Shown piece after piece: positions 36,101-47,486 of a stretch of DNA of 64,000 nucleotides. How positions within the stretch are numbered: the stretch's first letter is position 1; each line of letters starts with the position of its first letter. The position numbers and the translations under genes were made by a program. The stretch is from JANYHH01 sp965249745 (lineage in GTDB: Bacteria > Deinococcota > Deinococci > Deinococcales > JAAFIG01), in contig OZ252252.1 of NCBI GenBank assembly GCA_965249745.1, positions 2,790,001-2,854,000 of the forward strand, in the 5' to 3' direction. The notes beneath the pieces are model-generated. The model had not been told where the DNA came from. It worked only from the letters and a program-made list of their open reading frames with translations, and made no database searches.

Positions 36101-36973
36101 GTGATCGAACTCGAGCCTGGTTATAAGGTCTGGCAACCGCAAGGGTTCGAGGGCCTCGAGATCGAATTCTGGCGGGACTCCCTCGTTGACGATTTCCCCG
36201 TGTCCTACGTCAGCACCTACGAATTCACCCTCATGCTTCGCAGCGTCCCACAACGCATGACTTACCTGGGTTCGCGCCACCTGATCGAAGGCACCAACGG
36301 CGGGATTGGGCCGCTTTTGGTGCAGCATCCGCACTCGACCGTCGGGACACAATGGCTCGGAGAACGGGAGCGCATGTCGGGCTGTACGGTGCGAATCAGC
36401 GAGGCGCAGTTCGAGGCGACGCTTCGTGACTACGCTGGTGCGAAGGCGACGCTTCCGTGTTTCAGAACCCCCGTGTTAAACGCTGGAATCGAAGGTGAGC
36501 GGCTTCCTGGTCTCGTGCTGAACGCGGTCACGGCGTTTTCCCAACCCGTGAGCCACCTCGAGCGTGAAGAGTCCGTGCTGAGATTGGTCCGTGCGAGCGC
36601 CCCCATCGGTAGCTCGACGCTTCATTCCATCTGGCCTGACCGACCCGAACACAGCGCTGTAAGCGTCATCAAGAATCACCTTCAGGAGAACTACGCCGGA
36701 GACGTGACCCTCGACGACCTCGCCAGGTTGACGCAATTGAACAAGTTCTACCTGCTCGAGGTTTTCAAGCGAATGGTGGGTGTCAGCCCGCATCTGTACC
36801 AGACCGCCATACGACTTCACTGGGCCAAGCGGCAACTCATCGAAGGGCTGCCTCTCGCCGAGGTCGCCTACAGCACGGGGTTTGTGGATCAAAGTCACCT
36901 CAACCGTCAGTTCAAAAAACACGTGCGGGTCACGCCGGGGCAGTTTCAGCGCGATTCGCGGCGCGAGAGTTGA
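36101..36973 (+). CDS. AraC-family transcriptional regulator (second of a tandem pair)
   Basis: This 290-aa paralogue of the previous gene shares the start (VWQPQGFEGLE against VWRPQGFEWLE), the motif VQHPHSTVG and the HTH region GFVDQSHLNRQFKKHVRVTP. The N-terminal ligand domains have diverged more than the DNA-binding domains, which suggests two signals acting on similar sites. GTG 36101 begins one base after the preceding stop. The gene is convergent with the peptide transporter genes. Confidence 0.9.
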   Translation: MIELEPGYKVWQPQGFEGLEIEFWRDSLVDDFPVSYVSTYEFTLMLRSVPQRMTYLGSRHLIEGTNGGIGPLLVQHPHSTVGTQWLGERERMSGCTVRISEAQFEATLRDYAGAKATLPCFRTPVLNAGIEGERLPGLVLNAVTAFSQPVSHLEREESVLRLVRASAPIGSSTLHSIWPDRPEHSAVSVIKNHLQENYAGDVTLDDLARLTQLNKFYLLEVFKRMVGVSPHLYQTAIRLHWAKRQLIEGLPLAEVAYSTGFVDQSHLNRQFKKHVRVTPGQFQRDSRRES

Positions 36974-37021
36974 ATGGACAGCCAGAACCAACGTCGAACC
37001 CTCGAGTTTGATTTTGGCGCA

Positions 37022-37873
37022 TCATCTTCGTTTTGGATCAAACTGCGCCCGCAGGCCGTCCCCGACCACATTGAAGGCGATCACGCTTATCATCACAGCG
37101 ACACCGGCAGTCAATGCCTCGCTAGGATTGATCAATAGGTGTGCGCGGCCCTCGGAGATCATACCGCCCCAATCGGGTGTCGGCGGTTGCACACCCAGAC
37201 CGAGAAATCCGAGCGCGGCCAGATCCAAAATCGTGTAAGCCAGATCAAGACTGGACTGCACCAAAATCGGTGAAGCGATATTACGCAGAATGTGTTGCGC
37301 CAGAATCCTAGAGTCTGATGCCCCCAAAGCCCTCGCCGCTTCGACGTACGGGGTTTCGCGCTCGACTAGTACGGCGCTACGCACCACTCTCGCAATCAGC
37401 GGCACGTAAGTGATCGAGAGGGCGATCACGGCGTTTTCAAAACCGCGCCCGAAGACGCTGATGACCACGAATGCCAGTAATAATGGCGGAAACGCTAGGA
37501 TCACCTCGAGCGAACGACTGATCACTGTATCAGTCGCGCCGCCGAAATATCCTGCGATCAATCCCAGTGGAATCCCGACCAGCTCGGACAGAATCACCAC
37601 CGCTAGGGCAGCAACCAGGGTGCTGCGACCACCCCAGATAACCCTGGAGAGAATATCCCGGCCCTGCTGATCCGTGCCGAACCAGTGTGCGCTCGAGGCT
37701 GGATTGAGTGATGACCCTAGGTCGCCGAGCGTCGGATCGTAAGGTGTCAGAATCGGCGCGAAAATGGTGATAGATACGATGAAAACTACTAGAAGTGACG
37801 CGAAGAGATAACGTTTTTCGCGTATCAAAGGTGAATGCAACCAGCGCAAGTACCAACCTTGGGCCTCAGACAT
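37022..37873 (-). CDS. Peptide/nickel-type ABC transporter permease (DppC/OppC-like)
   Basis: This 283-aa inner-membrane permease begins with the short OppC-type N-terminus (first helix LFASLLVVFIVSITIFAPIL), then HWFGTDQQGRDILSRVIWG and the EAA loop EAARALGASDSRILAQHIL. It forms a channel with the DppB-like protein whose gene overlaps its start by eight bases. The ATPase genes (DppD/DppF) are absent from this window. Confidence 0.92.
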   Translation of the reverse strand: MSEAQGWYLRWLHSPLIREKRYLFASLLVVFIVSITIFAPILTPYDPTLGDLGSSLNPASSAHWFGTDQQGRDILSRVIWGGRSTLVAALAVVILSELVGIPLGLIAGYFGGATDTVISRSLEVILAFPPLLLAFVVISVFGRGFENAVIALSITYVPLIARVVRSAVLVERETPYVEAARALGASDSRILAQHILRNIASPILVQSSLDLAYTILDLAALGFLGLGVQPPTPDWGGMISEGRAHLLINPSEALTAGVAVMISVIAFNVVGDGLRAQFDPKRR

Positions 37874-38789
37874 AGCGAATTCTCGGGTCGAGCGCGGTGT
37901 ACAACAGATCAGTCAACAAATTGACGGTCATGAAGACGATCACCACGAGGATGGTCGTGGCCTGCACGACTGGATAATCGCTATTTTGCACACCAGACAC
38001 GATCAAGCTGCCCACGCCACCGAGACCGAACGTGTACTCCACTAACACAGCACTGACCAGCAGGAAACCAACTTGCAACCCAAGCACTGTCACGACCGGG
38101 AGCATCGCGTTACGCAGACCATGTTTCAGGATCACACGCGCCCTGGACATTCCTTTCGCTTTTGCCGTTCGCACGTAATCGCTTTGGAGCGTTTCAAGTA
38201 AACTTGAGCGCAAAGTACGTGAGGTCAGTGCGACCATGTTGAAACCCAGCACGACGGTCGGCATCACCAGATGCAGCAACGATCCCGTGCCGAACGCAGG
38301 TAACCACCCAAGCGTGTACGAGAAGATCAATACAGCGACCACGCCGGTAAAGAACACGGGCGTACTGATACCGATCAACATTAACAGGCCTGTCGCAAAG
38401 TCCACCCAGGTTCCCTCGCCCACCGCCGAAAGAATCCCGAGTGGCAGCGAAACGAGGGCACTGAACAACCAGGATAGACCGACCAACTGAGCGCTCATCG
38501 GTAACCTTGCCACGATTAGCTCGCGCACGTCTTGTTTGTAACGGAAGCTCTGACCGAAGTCGCCCTGTAACACCCCACCCGCCCAGATCAGATACTGCTG
38601 CCAGACCGGTTGCTTCAGGTGATACTCGTCGCGGATGGACTCGAGCACTTCAGAACTGGTTTGTCTTCCGCCAGCCATGACCAACGCTGGGTCCACTGGG
38701 GAGAGCCGAGCCATCCCAAAAACGACTACGCTGACAATCACGACGGTCGGAATGAGTTGCAGCACTCGTCGCAAGAAATAGTGGGTCAT
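37866..38789 (-). CDS. Peptide/nickel-type ABC transporter permease (DppB/OppB-like)
   Basis: This 307-aa permease begins with the characteristic MTHYFLRRVLQLIPTVVIVS and has the EAA loop DYVRTAKAKGMSRARVILKH. The open frame extends to 38912 but that would run into the binding-protein gene; ATG 38789 gives the family N-terminus. The stop lies within the start of the DppC-like gene, so translation is probably coupled. Confidence 0.92.
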   Translation of the reverse strand: MTHYFLRRVLQLIPTVVIVSVVVFGMARLSPVDPALVMAGGRQTSSEVLESIRDEYHLKQPVWQQYLIWAGGVLQGDFGQSFRYKQDVRELIVARLPMSAQLVGLSWLFSALVSLPLGILSAVGEGTWVDFATGLLMLIGISTPVFFTGVVAVLIFSYTLGWLPAFGTGSLLHLVMPTVVLGFNMVALTSRTLRSSLLETLQSDYVRTAKAKGMSRARVILKHGLRNAMLPVVTVLGLQVGFLLVSAVLVEYTFGLGGVGSLIVSGVQNSDYPVVQATTILVVIVFMTVNLLTDLLYTALDPRIRYV

Positions 38790-38866
38790 CAGGGCATTCG
38801 GGTGTACCGCACAGCCTCTCGAGTGAAAACAGGATGATTGATGAGTTGCTCTTGAAAAGAATGGAG

Positions 38867-40450
38867 TCACCTCGTTATGGACATATCCTTCAGGAACCCA
38901 TTCCAGTACCATAACGGGGGAAGCTTCAGCCCCGCTACGTTCTTCGAGACCGCCGCGATGTTCTTCTGATAATTAATAACGATCCACGGCACTTCACGTG
39001 CGATTAACGATTGCGCCTGAATCATCAACTGAGCGCGTTGAGAGGGATTTGAGATTTGGTTCTGCCGCTCCAGTAAGGCGTCAAGTTTGGGGTTGATGTA
39101 ATTGGCGAAATTACTGCCACCGTCGCCTCGGTTAGTGCTGGAGAACACTGGGCGCAAGTTGCCGCTCGGGTCTGGAAAGTCAGATCCCCACATGCCCATC
39201 ATGAGGTCGTAATCTCGAGCCTTACTGGACGCGACGGCGTTTAGCTCTTCGGTGGTGACCTTCTGAACGTTCAGAGTGATATCAATGGCTTTCGCAGCTT
39301 GCTGCAAGGCAATTGCTCCGTTCAAACGGATCGGGTTGCTGTCAGTCTTCACAATCGCGGTAAATCCCTGTTTTACGCTCGAGGCCGCCAGCAACGCCTT
39401 AGCTTTTGCGAGGTCGTAGCGAGTCTCAGGTAGTGACTTATATGCGGCTTCCCAGATGGCCCGTTGCTCAATCCATAGCGCTGGGTTGACCGGGCTGTTT
39501 TTGGCCAGATCACCAGCATCCTTGACAATGGCATTGAAAAATTTTCTTTTGTCGAAAGCGTAGCTGAGCGCTTGGCGTACTTTAGGGTCGTTGAACGGCT
39601 TGCGCCGCGTGTTGAAAGCGATGAAATCCAGCAAAAAACTCGGCTCGAGTAACACTTTCACGGTTGGAGTGATTTTAGCAACCGGGAGCAGATTCAGTGG
39701 CACACCAATCAGCAAGTTGATCTCACCCGTTTTCAAGCCCGCAAGCTGTGTGGTCGGTTCAGGAACGACCTTGTAAACCACCTTGTCCAGGTATGGACCG
39801 CCCGCCTTGGTGTTCCAGTAGCGATTATTGCGTTCAATTACCACCTCCTGGCCAGTCGTCCAACGGGTGAATTTGAACGGTCCGGTCGCCATGATGCCGC
39901 TATCCGGTCCGCCGAATTTCTTGCCCCGTGCCAATGCGTCAGACTTCTTGATGATCGCAGCCCCAGTGGTCGCGCCCACATACCGCCAGAGCGCATCAGG
40001 TTTTGAGAGCGTGACCTTGACGTTGCGGTCGTCCATTTTCGTGATGCTCTGGACACTTTGGTACATCCAAGCGAAATAGGATGCCGTCTTTGGATCTCTG
40101 ATGCGCTGCATCGAAAAGAGCACATCGTCAATCGTCACCGGCGTACCATCCCAGAAGGTCACGTCGTTGCGAATCGTGTAAATGTAAGTCAACGGGTTCG
40201 GGTTGCGTACACGTTGGGCGATGTTTGGCACAACCTTGTTGTTGTCGTCAAAACGTTCCAAACTTTCAACCAGTTGCGGCACGACCTGAATTGTGTTGAA
40301 GTCGTAACTAAAAGCTGGATCGAGCGAAAGGATGTCTCCAGACAGGGCTATCGTTAGCGTGCCGCCCTTTTCGGTCGTGGTCAGTGCTAAGCCCACAGCA
40401 CCAACAGCCAGGAGCGTAATAACGATCAGGCTGTTTGAAAATTTGTTCAT
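38867..40450 (-). CDS. Peptide ABC transporter substrate-binding protein (family 5)
   Basis: This 527-aa extracellular binding protein has an N-terminal signal (MNKFSNSLIVITLLAVGAVG) with no lipobox cysteine. Family 5 features are GGTLTIALSGDILSLDPAF, YTIRNDVTFWDGTPVTIDDV and FTRWTTGQEVVIERNNRYW. It collects oligopeptides or similar ligands for the two permeases encoded downstream. The gene carries only three CTCGAG sites in 1.58 kb, fewer than most of the window, and looks less GC-rich. Confidence 0.92.
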   Translation of the reverse strand: MNKFSNSLIVITLLAVGAVGLALTTTEKGGTLTIALSGDILSLDPAFSYDFNTIQVVPQLVESLERFDDNNKVVPNIAQRVRNPNPLTYIYTIRNDVTFWDGTPVTIDDVLFSMQRIRDPKTASYFAWMYQSVQSITKMDDRNVKVTLSKPDALWRYVGATTGAAIIKKSDALARGKKFGGPDSGIMATGPFKFTRWTTGQEVVIERNNRYWNTKAGGPYLDKVVYKVVPEPTTQLAGLKTGEINLLIGVPLNLLPVAKITPTVKVLLEPSFLLDFIAFNTRRKPFNDPKVRQALSYAFDKRKFFNAIVKDAGDLAKNSPVNPALWIEQRAIWEAAYKSLPETRYDLAKAKALLAASSVKQGFTAIVKTDSNPIRLNGAIALQQAAKAIDITLNVQKVTTEELNAVASSKARDYDLMMGMWGSDFPDPSGNLRPVFSSTNRGDGGSNFANYINPKLDALLERQNQISNPSQRAQLMIQAQSLIAREVPWIVINYQKNIAAVSKNVAGLKLPPLWYWNGFLKDMSITR

Positions 40451-40506
40451 TCATCCCCTCATTCTTGTACCACCTGTCGAGGTGATGAGAGCACGCTCAC
40501 GTTTGC

Positions 40507-40536
40507 ATTATAGGACAGACCTGAACCAGGTCTCAA
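40507..40536 (-). promoter_or_regulatory. Promoter of the peptide transporter operon with operator-like palindrome
   Basis: On the minus strand TTGAGA (40536-40531) and a perfect TATAAT (40512-40507) are 18 bases apart. The spacer contains the inverted repeat AGACCTG-AAC-CAGGTCT (40517-40533), which slightly overlaps the -35 box. This is a good candidate repressor site. Confidence 0.65.
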
Positions 40537-40691
40537 GTGTTGCTGGTAACTGGACAGGCGCTCTGGAACGCGCCCAATTTGATGTTCAAGCGGCCTGGGG
40601 GTTAGCTCGAATCGCTCTGAGTGTGGCTGTTCAACCCAATCAGCCGACAGTTGCGTGATTCCCGGTAAGCCGCTTGCAGAGAATGGACAGC

Positions 40692-40721
40692 AAAACCCCC
40701 TCAAGCCTTTTCACTCGAGGG
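40692..40721 (-). terminator. Terminator after fusA
   Basis: On the minus strand CCCTCGAG and CTTGAGGG pair around an 8-base loop and are followed by GG and TTTT. It lies 30 bases after the fusA stop, showing that the rpsL-rpsG-fusA unit ends here and tuf is not co-transcribed. Confidence 0.65.
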
Positions 40722-40750
40722 AGTCTGTTTGAGACTAGGTTGGTGCTGGC

Positions 40751-42859
<2,109 letters not shown>

Positions 42860-43121
42860 AAAACTTCTCCTTGGAACGCTTCAACATGTGCCATGCAATG
42901 CTCGAGGGGTTGGTAACAGGGATGGGTAACGCAGTGTCAATCTTGGCTCGCTGAAATCCCTTTAACGAGATCTCGTCAGCCGAGGCTTCTGTGTTCACTG
43001 GTCTCACCTCCTCGAGTTCAACTCCGAAAATCGTAGATTCCAAAAACAGTTCTGGCTCACAGGAAGAAACCGCCCTCACGCGTTGCAGCGCGCTGGCGGT
43101 CTCGAGCGCGAGCGCTTTTAC

Positions 43122-43592
<471 letters not shown>

Positions 43593-43650
43593 TCAGATCA
43601 CCTTCCAGTGAAAATCAGAACTTTGCTCCACAAAGATTTTGATCATAAAG

Positions 43651-44058
43651 CTACTTTTTCTTCGCCGGGGCAGCGCCTTTGGCTCCAGCCTTGGCCTTCT
43701 TCGTGCCGTACTTGCTGCGGCTCTTGTTGCGATCCTTGACGCCTTGGGTGTCGAGCGCTCCACGGATGATGTGGTAACGCACACCGGGCAAGTCCTTCAC
43801 GCGGCCGCCGCGAATCAGCACGACGCTGTGTTCCTGGAGGTTGTGACCCTCGCCGGGGATGTAGGCCGTGACCTCGAAACCCGACACGAGGCGCACGCGG
43901 GCGATCTTCCGAAGCGCCGAGTTCGGCTTCTTCGGCGTGGTGGTCTTCACCACAGTGCAAACGCCGCGCTTGAACGGAGAACCCTTGAGCGCCGGGACCT
44001 TAGATTTCTTCGCCAGTACGCGGCGACCCTTACGCAATAACTGCTGAACAGTAGGCAT
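43651..44058 (-). CDS. rpsL: 30S ribosomal protein S12
   Basis: This 135-aa S12 decoding-centre protein begins MPTVQQLLRKGRR and contains TTPKKPNSALRK and GGRVKDLPGVRYH. The lysines at both classical streptomycin-resistance positions are wild type, so the sequence predicts sensitivity. The Lys/Ala-rich C-terminal tail is somewhat longer than in E. coli. ATG 44058 has AAGGAG at good spacing. First gene of the str operon. Confidence 0.98.
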   Translation of the reverse strand: MPTVQQLLRKGRRVLAKKSKVPALKGSPFKRGVCTVVKTTTPKKPNSALRKIARVRLVSGFEVTAYIPGEGHNLQEHSVVLIRGGRVKDLPGVRYHIIRGALDTQGVKDRNKSRSKYGTKKAKAGAKGAAPAKKK

Positions 44059-44211
44059 TCCACTCCTTCTATCTTCGCCCCAGTACTTACTGGAACATCC
44101 TGGTCTTTGTGGCTCAGGCACGCCATTTCAGCCGTCCTATCGCCGCAGCATTCGGCGTCTTCGGGCGGCTGACCCTAGGGCTGAAGAATTTCCAACCCAG
44201 CAAACTAACGA

Positions 44212-44240
44212 ATTGTACAGGAGAGAGCCGTGTTTGACAA
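44212..44240 (-). promoter_or_regulatory. str operon promoter
   Basis: TTGTCA (44240-44235) and TACAAT (44217-44212) are exactly 17 bases apart on the minus strand. Transcription would start near 44205, giving a leader of about 150 bases before rpsL. Confidence 0.75.
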
Positions 44241-44379
44241 GGGCGAAACGCCCACAACCGATCACCTCGAGTCTCGTGCGGGGCGTTGCGCGACTCGACT
44301 GAATCCTTGCACGAGCTTGTAGAGGCAGTCGTGCCGGATTCGCTTGAACCAACCGGCTCTCGGTTGCGTACACTAGGGT

Positions 44380-45792
44380 ATGAAGCGTTTCTTGTACTCA
44401 CTCCTGCCCGGTTTCATCTCGAGCGTGATCCTGTCCGCCTTATCCCTAGCTGCGCGCTTGCTAGCGGGCATTCCGTCCCCGCTCGAGGCGGTCTACAAGG
44501 AACTGACGCACTTCCTGGGCGTGCCCGTGATGTTCCAGTTTATTCACCGCCTGCTGGGCTTCGGCGAGGCGGGCAAGGTCGTCGCATTCATCGGGAGCGC
44601 CGTGCTGTTCGTCGGTGGTGTGACACTGGCGGGCCTGCTCGCGCCGATCCCGGCGGCGGTTCTGGTGGCACTGGTGAGCGTGATTCTGTCTGGACCGCTC
44701 TGGGGCATTGTTTGGGGACTCGTGTACCTGGGAGTTCGTCTGGCCCTCGAGCCAGTGCGGACCGACCCAAAGCGGCGCTCGGTCTTGAACACGCTCGGCG
44801 TTGGCGCGGCCGGATTGTTCGGCGTTGGCATTTTGGGGGCGCTGCAACCGCTGTTCGCCGCGAAACCGGCCGCCAGCACGGCAGTTGCTAGCTCGAGCGG
44901 CGGCGTGAAACTACCCGAGGGCATCACCTCGCAGGCAGACCTGTACTACGTCAGCATCAACAACGAGGCGCTGGACCCGAAGATCAAAGAAGCCGATTGG
45001 AAGCTGACCGTCGGCGGGTTGGTCAGCAAACCTGGCAGCTTCACGCTGAAGGAGCTGAAAGACAGCTTCCAGCCACAAACCCAGGAGTTCACGCTCTCCT
45101 GCATCTCCAATCCGATTGGCGGCGACCTGATCGGGAACTGCCTCTGGACGGGCTTGAAGGTCAAGGACCTGTTTCAGCAAGTCGGGGTGCAGCCCGGTGC
45201 GAAATGGGTGCAGTGGGAAGCCGCCGATGGCTTCTACGAGTCCCTGCCGCTGGGCATGGCGATGGAAGATGACGTGATTCTGGCGTACGAGATCAACAAC
45301 GAACCGCTGAACAGCAAACACGGCTTTCCGCTTCGCGTCATCCTGCCCGGCCACTTCGGCATGAAACAACCGCGCTGGCTGACCAAGATCACCCTCACGG
45401 CCGAGGAGAAACCCGGCTACTGGGCGGATCGCGGCTGGAGCCGCACGGCCTACGTGCAGCCCGAGAGCCGAATTGACTTCCCGTCCGCCCTCGAGACCGT
45501 GAAAGCGGGAACGCCCGTGACCGTGCGCGGCATCGCCTACGCGGGCAGCAAACCCGTGACGAAGGTGGAACTGTCCACCGATGGCGGCAAGACCTGGCTC
45601 GAGGCTGCCATGATCGCACCCCGAGGCAAGAACACCTGGACGCGCTGGACGTTTGACTGGACGCCGCCGAAGGGTGCCTACACGCTGGCCGTGCGCTGCC
45701 TGGCGGGGGAGACCGTGCAGAGCGGTGAGGACCGCGACAGCCTGCCGGAAGCCGCCAGCGGCTATCACCGCGTCAGTGTCACCGCCGCCTAA
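44380..45792 (+). CDS. Membrane-anchored molybdopterin-dependent oxidoreductase (sulfite-oxidase fold)
   Basis: This 470-aa protein has four to five N-terminal transmembrane helices (about 1-160), then a sulfite-oxidase-type Moco domain (about 175-370), with the likely Mo-ligand cysteine in FTLSCISNPIGG and PGHFGMKQPRWLTKI. A C-terminal Moco dimerisation domain (about 380-470, VELSTDGGKTWLEA) follows. Such proteins reduce or oxidise S- or N-oxide substrates outside the cytoplasm; the exact substrate is not evident. TACACT lies five bases before ATG 44380. The modB gene at 62.3 kb may supply molybdate. Confidence 0.85.
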   Translation: MKRFLYSLLPGFISSVILSALSLAARLLAGIPSPLEAVYKELTHFLGVPVMFQFIHRLLGFGEAGKVVAFIGSAVLFVGGVTLAGLLAPIPAAVLVALVSVILSGPLWGIVWGLVYLGVRLALEPVRTDPKRRSVLNTLGVGAAGLFGVGILGALQPLFAAKPAASTAVASSSGGVKLPEGITSQADLYYVSINNEALDPKIKEADWKLTVGGLVSKPGSFTLKELKDSFQPQTQEFTLSCISNPIGGDLIGNCLWTGLKVKDLFQQVGVQPGAKWVQWEAADGFYESLPLGMAMEDDVILAYEINNEPLNSKHGFPLRVILPGHFGMKQPRWLTKITLTAEEKPGYWADRGWSRTAYVQPESRIDFPSALETVKAGTPVTVRGIAYAGSKPVTKVELSTDGGKTWLEAAMIAPRGKNTWTRWTFDWTPPKGAYTLAVRCLAGETVQSGEDRDSLPEAASGYHRVSVTAA

Positions 45793-45810
45793 ATGCCCCA
45801 TCCGGTAGCC

Positions 45811-45849
45811 AAAAAAAACGCTCGAGGCTTTCACAGGCTCGAGCGTTTT
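45811..45849. terminator. Bidirectional terminator between convergent genes
   Basis: AAAACGCTCGAG (45815-45826) and its exact complement (45838-45849) form a 12-bp stem with an 11-base loop. An A8 run (45811-45818) gives the U-tract on the minus strand and TTTT on the plus strand. It serves both the oxidoreductase and the VanW-like gene. Confidence 0.85.
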
Positions 45850-45864
45850 GGGTATTTCGATCCC

Positions 45865-47430
45865 TTAGGGACGGTTCGGTAGTGGACTCGGGGGTGGGGC
45901 GACTGGGGGCGTGGTTGGCGCGACCGGAGTGGGTGTTGTCGTGGGCGCTGGAGTCTCCGGTACTGCCGGATTGCTCGAGACCGGCGGGGTTGTTGGAGCC
46001 ACTGGTTTGGGTCTGGGTTTCGGTGCGGGCGGCGCGACGCGGTAATCGGCGGGATTGACCGCGTAAATCGCGCCCCAAGGCACGTAGGTGGAGCGAGTCG
46101 CGTCACCAACTTTTCTGCCATCGTCATAGGAGACGGTGCGGTTGATTGTGACGCTCATGCCTCGCTCCGGGCTGTCAATCCGCCGCACCCGTCCGAGGCG
46201 CACGTTCGGATCAGCCTGATAGCGCGGCCCGGCGGGCGGGCGCACGTTGTAGATGTACGGATCGGTGATGCTGACTCGGCGGTCGGACTTGGCTCCGAAG
46301 AAATCCAGCGTCAGGCGTTGCGAGCGCGTGTACCAGGTCATCTGAATGAACATTGGGGAGGCGGTGTCGTTCTTGAATTTCAGGTTCTTCGACGGCGAGA
46401 ACACGGTCGCCTCGAAGCCCGGCGGGTCGTAGTAATGCACGCGGTAACTGTGGTTGTTGCGCTGCACGATCGGCAGCCCGGCGTTGTACGCAGCCCGCCA
46501 GACGGTCGTACTAACCTGGCAGATGCCGCCGCCGATGTCCTTGGCGAGCGTGCCGTTGGAAATGATGTAGCCGTCCACGAACCCGAGCGCGGCGCTGATC
46601 TTGACCCGAGCGTTGAAGTCGAAAACCTCGCCCGCGCCCAAATACGTGTTGTCAATCTGTTTGGACCCGGCGATGATGTTCTGAATCCGGAACGGCGGGC
46701 TGCCACGGAAGCTCGAGTCGCCCCCGCCGAAGTGATAGCGAATGCCGCGCGCGTACCAGTCCTGCACGTTGCGAGCGGGGGTGATGCGCTTCAACGCGAC
46801 TCGAGCCAGCGATTTGTTGTACTTGATCGCTTCTACTAGATACGCTCGCGTCAAGTCCCGATCCACCGTCCAGCCGCTCTGCTGCTGCGCGACCCACTGC
46901 TTGGACTCCGATTCATATACCCAGAGCGCGTCCTGCTTTTGGCGGCTGATGGACCGCAAGGCTTTCTGCAATTCTGCCTCGACGCCGCTCGAGATTTTCT
47001 GATACTGACGGCTGACCGTGACGCTATTGAGCGGCATTTTCCAGACGCGCTGAATCCGAACCTCGCGCAGTTCGCCGCCGCGAATCTCGGGTTCGGTCGT
47101 GTCCAGCGCCAGCTCGAGCGGCTTGGTGCTGGCCGTGACGGGCTTTGGAGCCGGTGGTTTGACGGCTGGTTTTGGGGGCTTCGGTGCGGGCGGCGTTGGC
47201 AGGGGTGAGACTGGCGCGCTCGGGGGTGGGGACACTGGCACACTCGGGGGAGGTGCCACGGGGACGCTCGGCGGGGGTGCCACGGGCGGTGGCACGGATG
47301 GCTGCGTTGGTGCAGGCTGGGTCGGAGCGGGCGGCGGCGTTGGATCGGCGGGCGGCGAGGTCTGAGCGACCGCGACGAACGTGGCGACCAGTAACGCTGC
47401 CGTGACAATGGCGGCGGGAAAAGGCTTCAT
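45865..47430 (-). CDS. VanW-family secreted protein with proline-rich flanks
   Basis: This 521-aa protein has a signal peptide (to about AVAQ), a Pro-rich repeat stretch (about 25-100, units such as PPPSVPVAP), a G5/YoaR-like region (about 100-220), the VanW domain (about 225-400, with FDFNARV, DIGGGICQVSTTVWRAA and RNNHSYRVHYY) and a second Pro-rich tail (about 465-521). VanW-like domains are linked to the cell envelope, but their biochemistry is not settled. ATG 47430 is supported by TAAAAT (47442-47437) six bases upstream. Pro-rich flanks could span the wall or bind peptidoglycan. Confidence 0.85.
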   Translation of the reverse strand: MKPFPAAIVTAALLVATFVAVAQTSPPADPTPPPAPTQPAPTQPSVPPPVAPPPSVPVAPPPSVPVSPPPSAPVSPLPTPPAPKPPKPAVKPPAPKPVTASTKPLELALDTTEPEIRGGELREVRIQRVWKMPLNSVTVSRQYQKISSGVEAELQKALRSISRQKQDALWVYESESKQWVAQQQSGWTVDRDLTRAYLVEAIKYNKSLARVALKRITPARNVQDWYARGIRYHFGGGDSSFRGSPPFRIQNIIAGSKQIDNTYLGAGEVFDFNARVKISAALGFVDGYIISNGTLAKDIGGGICQVSTTVWRAAYNAGLPIVQRNNHSYRVHYYDPPGFEATVFSPSKNLKFKNDTASPMFIQMTWYTRSQRLTLDFFGAKSDRRVSITDPYIYNVRPPAGPRYQADPNVRLGRVRRIDSPERGMSVTINRTVSYDDGRKVGDATRSTYVPWGAIYAVNPADYRVAPPAPKPRPKPVAPTTPPVSSNPAVPETPAPTTTPTPVAPTTPPVAPPPSPLPNRP

Positions 47431-47486
47431 CACCGCATTTTAACCTCGAGTGTCAGGAAATCGCGTTTTGCCTAATGTCACCGCGT

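Noticed and set aside
42860..43121. A gene in the rpsG-fusA gap
   Set aside because: Open frames are short, lack an RBS and show no family features.
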